From CAYPXN01 sp964470915 (GTDB lineage: Bacteria; UBA10199; JADFYH01): 62,486 bases of DNA. A model generated the notes under the pieces. That model worked only from the letters and a program-made list of their open reading frames with translations. It was not told the origin of the DNA and did not search any database. Below are positions 60,691-62,486 of the stretch, one piece after another (position 1 is the first letter of the stretch; the number at the start of each line of letters is the position of its first letter). Made by a program: the position numbers and the translations under genes. The DNA lies in assembly GCA_964470915.1 (NCBI GenBank), contig CAYYEM010000007.1:1-62486 (forward strand), read 5' to 3'.

Positions 60691-62486
60691 NNNNNNNNNN
60701 NNNNNNNNNNNNNNNNNNNNNNNNNNNNNNNNNNNNNNNNNNNNNNNNNNNNNNNNNNNNNNNNNNNNNNNNNNNNNNNNNNNNNNNNNNAAGCTAAAAC
60801 AATATCGGCAATTCCCTTACCCGCCGGTACCATCGGATACACATTCTCTTCTAAAGCCACTGCAAAATCGATGATCGTGGGCTTATCACGCGTTGCGAGA
60901 GCTTTCTGTATCACGGGCACCACATCTTGCGGTTTTTCCACGCGAAAACCTTGCGCACCGTAACTTTCCGCCAGCTTTACAAAATCGGGCATGCAACCGA
61001 ATGTTACTTGCGAAAGACGATTATCATAAAATAATTCCTGCCACTGCCGCACCATCCCCAAAAAATTATTATTCATAATCGCAATGATCACGGGAAGTTT
61101 ATGTTCTACGGCAGTTCCCAATTCTTGAATATTCATTTGGATGCTTCCATCTCCGGAAACACAAATCACCGTCGCATCGGGATACGCAAACTGGGCACCA
61201 ATTGCAGCCGGAAAACCAAAACCCATCGTGCCCAAGCCACCCGAAGTACACCAATGTCTGGGTTTCGCAAATTTAAAAAATTGAGCAGCCCACATTTGAT
61301 GCTGACCTACATCCGTCGTGACAATCGCTTCACCTTTGGTCAGTTTGTAAAGCATATCGAGCGCATATTGCGGCTTAATTTGTTCTTCCATCGACTGCTG
61401 ATAAGTAATGGGTGCCTTCGCTTCCCATTCACGAATTCTGGTCCACCAATGCTCAATCTGTTTTTGAAAGACTTCCATTTTTTTATAATTTTTGGCGAGC
61501 TGGATCATCTCGGTCAGTACTTGTTTCACATCTCCCACAATGGGCACATCCGTTACAACATTCTTACCAATGTTAGAAGCATCTACATCCAAGTGAATTT
61601 TTTTAGAATTCACAGAAAATTCTGAAAGTTTTCCGGTAACGCGATCATCAAAACGGCTACCAATCGCAAAAAGCACATCACAATTATTAATGGCCATGTT
61701 GGCATAATAAGTTCCGTGCATTCCCAACATTCCGAGAGAAATTGGATCAGTGCCTGGAAAAGCTCCGAGCCCCATCAAGGTCATCGAAACCGGAATACCC
61801 ATCAAATGAGCCAATTCGTAAACTTCAGGGGCTGCATTCGAAAGAACAGCTCCACCACCCACATAGAAAAGCGGAGCCTTGGCAGCGAGAAGTAAATCAA
61901 AAGCTTTTTGAATTTGCTCTGGATCGGCTTTTTCAGGAACATAAGGCCTGCGAGTTTTTATTTGATCCATCGGAAGATATTCAGCGGTATGTTGTTGCAC
62001 ATCTTTAGGAACATCCACCACCACCGGACCCGGACGACCCGTCGTTGCTACAATATAAGCTTCTTTAATCACGCGTTGCAGATCATTCACATTTTTCACA
62101 AGATAATTATGTTTGGTGCAGGAACGTGTAATTCCCACCACATCTGCTTCTTGGAAAGCATCATTCCCAATCATTGAAACCGGCACCTGGCCCGTAATCA
62201 CCACCATGGGAATTGAATCCATGTATGCCGTAGCCAATCCGGTCACCGTATTCGTCGCTCCGGGGCCTGAAGTCACAATGCATACGCCGGGTTTTCCAGT
62301 AACACGCGCATAACCATCTGCCATGTGCACAGCACCCTGTTCATGGCGCACTAAAATATGTTTTAATTCTGGATGTTTGTATATTTCATCATAAACAAAA
62401 AGAATAGCCCCCCCCGGATAACCAAACACGATTTCCGTGCCCATATCTTTCATCGATTCAATCACAATTTCTGCGCCGGTGAGTTT
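60634..62486 (-). CDS. ilvB: Acetolactate synthase, large catalytic subunit, start beyond window
   Basis: 565 residues visible after merging the gap overlap; only a few N-terminal residues are missing. ThDP-dependent enzyme that joins two pyruvates (valine, leucine) or pyruvate and 2-oxobutyrate (isoleucine). The catalytic Glu is in VRHEQGAVHMA, and the ThDP-Mg motif is GDGSIQMN...NN. FAD-binding domain present. The frame stops at 60634-60636; the gap at 60691 lies within its final codons but is probably an unmerged overlap. KLTGAEIVIESMKDMG at the start is the family opening. Confidence 0.95.
60691..60790. other. 100-N gap with duplicated 55-base ends
   Basis: 60636-60690 and 60791-60845 are identical. 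A third copy of the sequence lies at 60495, which explains why the assembly stopped here. Confidence 0.9.

Noticed and set aside
1..62486. tRNA or rRNA genes
   Set aside because: I looked for cloverleaf-type and rRNA-like sequences and saw none; no search program was available, so a missed tRNA is possible.

Overview
The window looks like a draft, probably metagenome-derived scaffold from an AT-rich, Gram-negative bacterium of broadly deltaproteobacterial type. The evidence is an outer-membrane porin, several lipoproteins, and an ilvB-ilvH-psd-pssA-leuA gene order known from Deltaproteobacteria; the lineage is an inference. Seven runs of exactly 100 N interrupt the sequence. Three of them are flanked by identical 55-base ends and look like unmerged contig overlaps. 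The other four hide real sequence, including parts of truA, asd, add, leuB and a Cys-rich gene.

Positions 1-16082 form a nitrate-respiration island. On the minus strand it runs from a diheme cytochrome c (narC-like) through narG, narH, narJ, narI, a hemerythrin-like protein and two NarK-type transporters to a structured leader and the start of moeA. An outer-membrane porin lies upstream. Around it are a DNR-like Crp/Fnr regulator, an NnrS-like membrane protein, a Cys-rich Crp-type domain with no DNA-binding domain, and an FNR-type regulator with four Cys. Three TGA-N6-TCA boxes sit in the intergenic regions of this island.

Positions 16138-20490 carry housekeeping genes (nadD, nadK, a PPDK/PEP-synthase regulator, rmuC), a DUF433/DUF5615-type toxin-antitoxin pair and a glutaredoxin. 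Positions 20603-25526 (cluster A) hold three large, Arg-rich, Lys-poor orphan proteins. Positions 25630-37158 carry nagZ, a lytic transglycosylase, a NUDIX hydrolase, comEC, two small orphans, ogt, an MBL-fold protein, an IscA-type protein, iscS and an Mrp ATPase. Positions 37155-43304 carry hisC and three more large orphans (cluster B). Positions 43328-52249 hold a divergent MurD-like ligase, a Ser/Thr kinase, a methyltransferase, truA, a Phd/RelE-type pair, asd, add, umuDC, an RlmI-type methyltransferase and a Zn-ribbon protein. From 52342 to the end lie leuB, leuC, leuD, two Cys-rich secreted proteins, leuA, pssA, psd, ilvH and ilvB.

The most interesting signal is a shared promoter, CAAC-N16-nnCGATAA, resembling sigma-28 (FliA) promoters. 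It lies in front of the orphan genes of both clusters, 17 kb apart and on opposite strands, and a close variant lies in front of the Cys-rich genes. I did not find it before the housekeeping genes. This suggests a coordinated regulon of undescribed, possibly surface or secreted, proteins. Two families of palindromic repeats are scattered through the window. Some copies are inserted in frame inside genes, and some supply ribosome binding sites.
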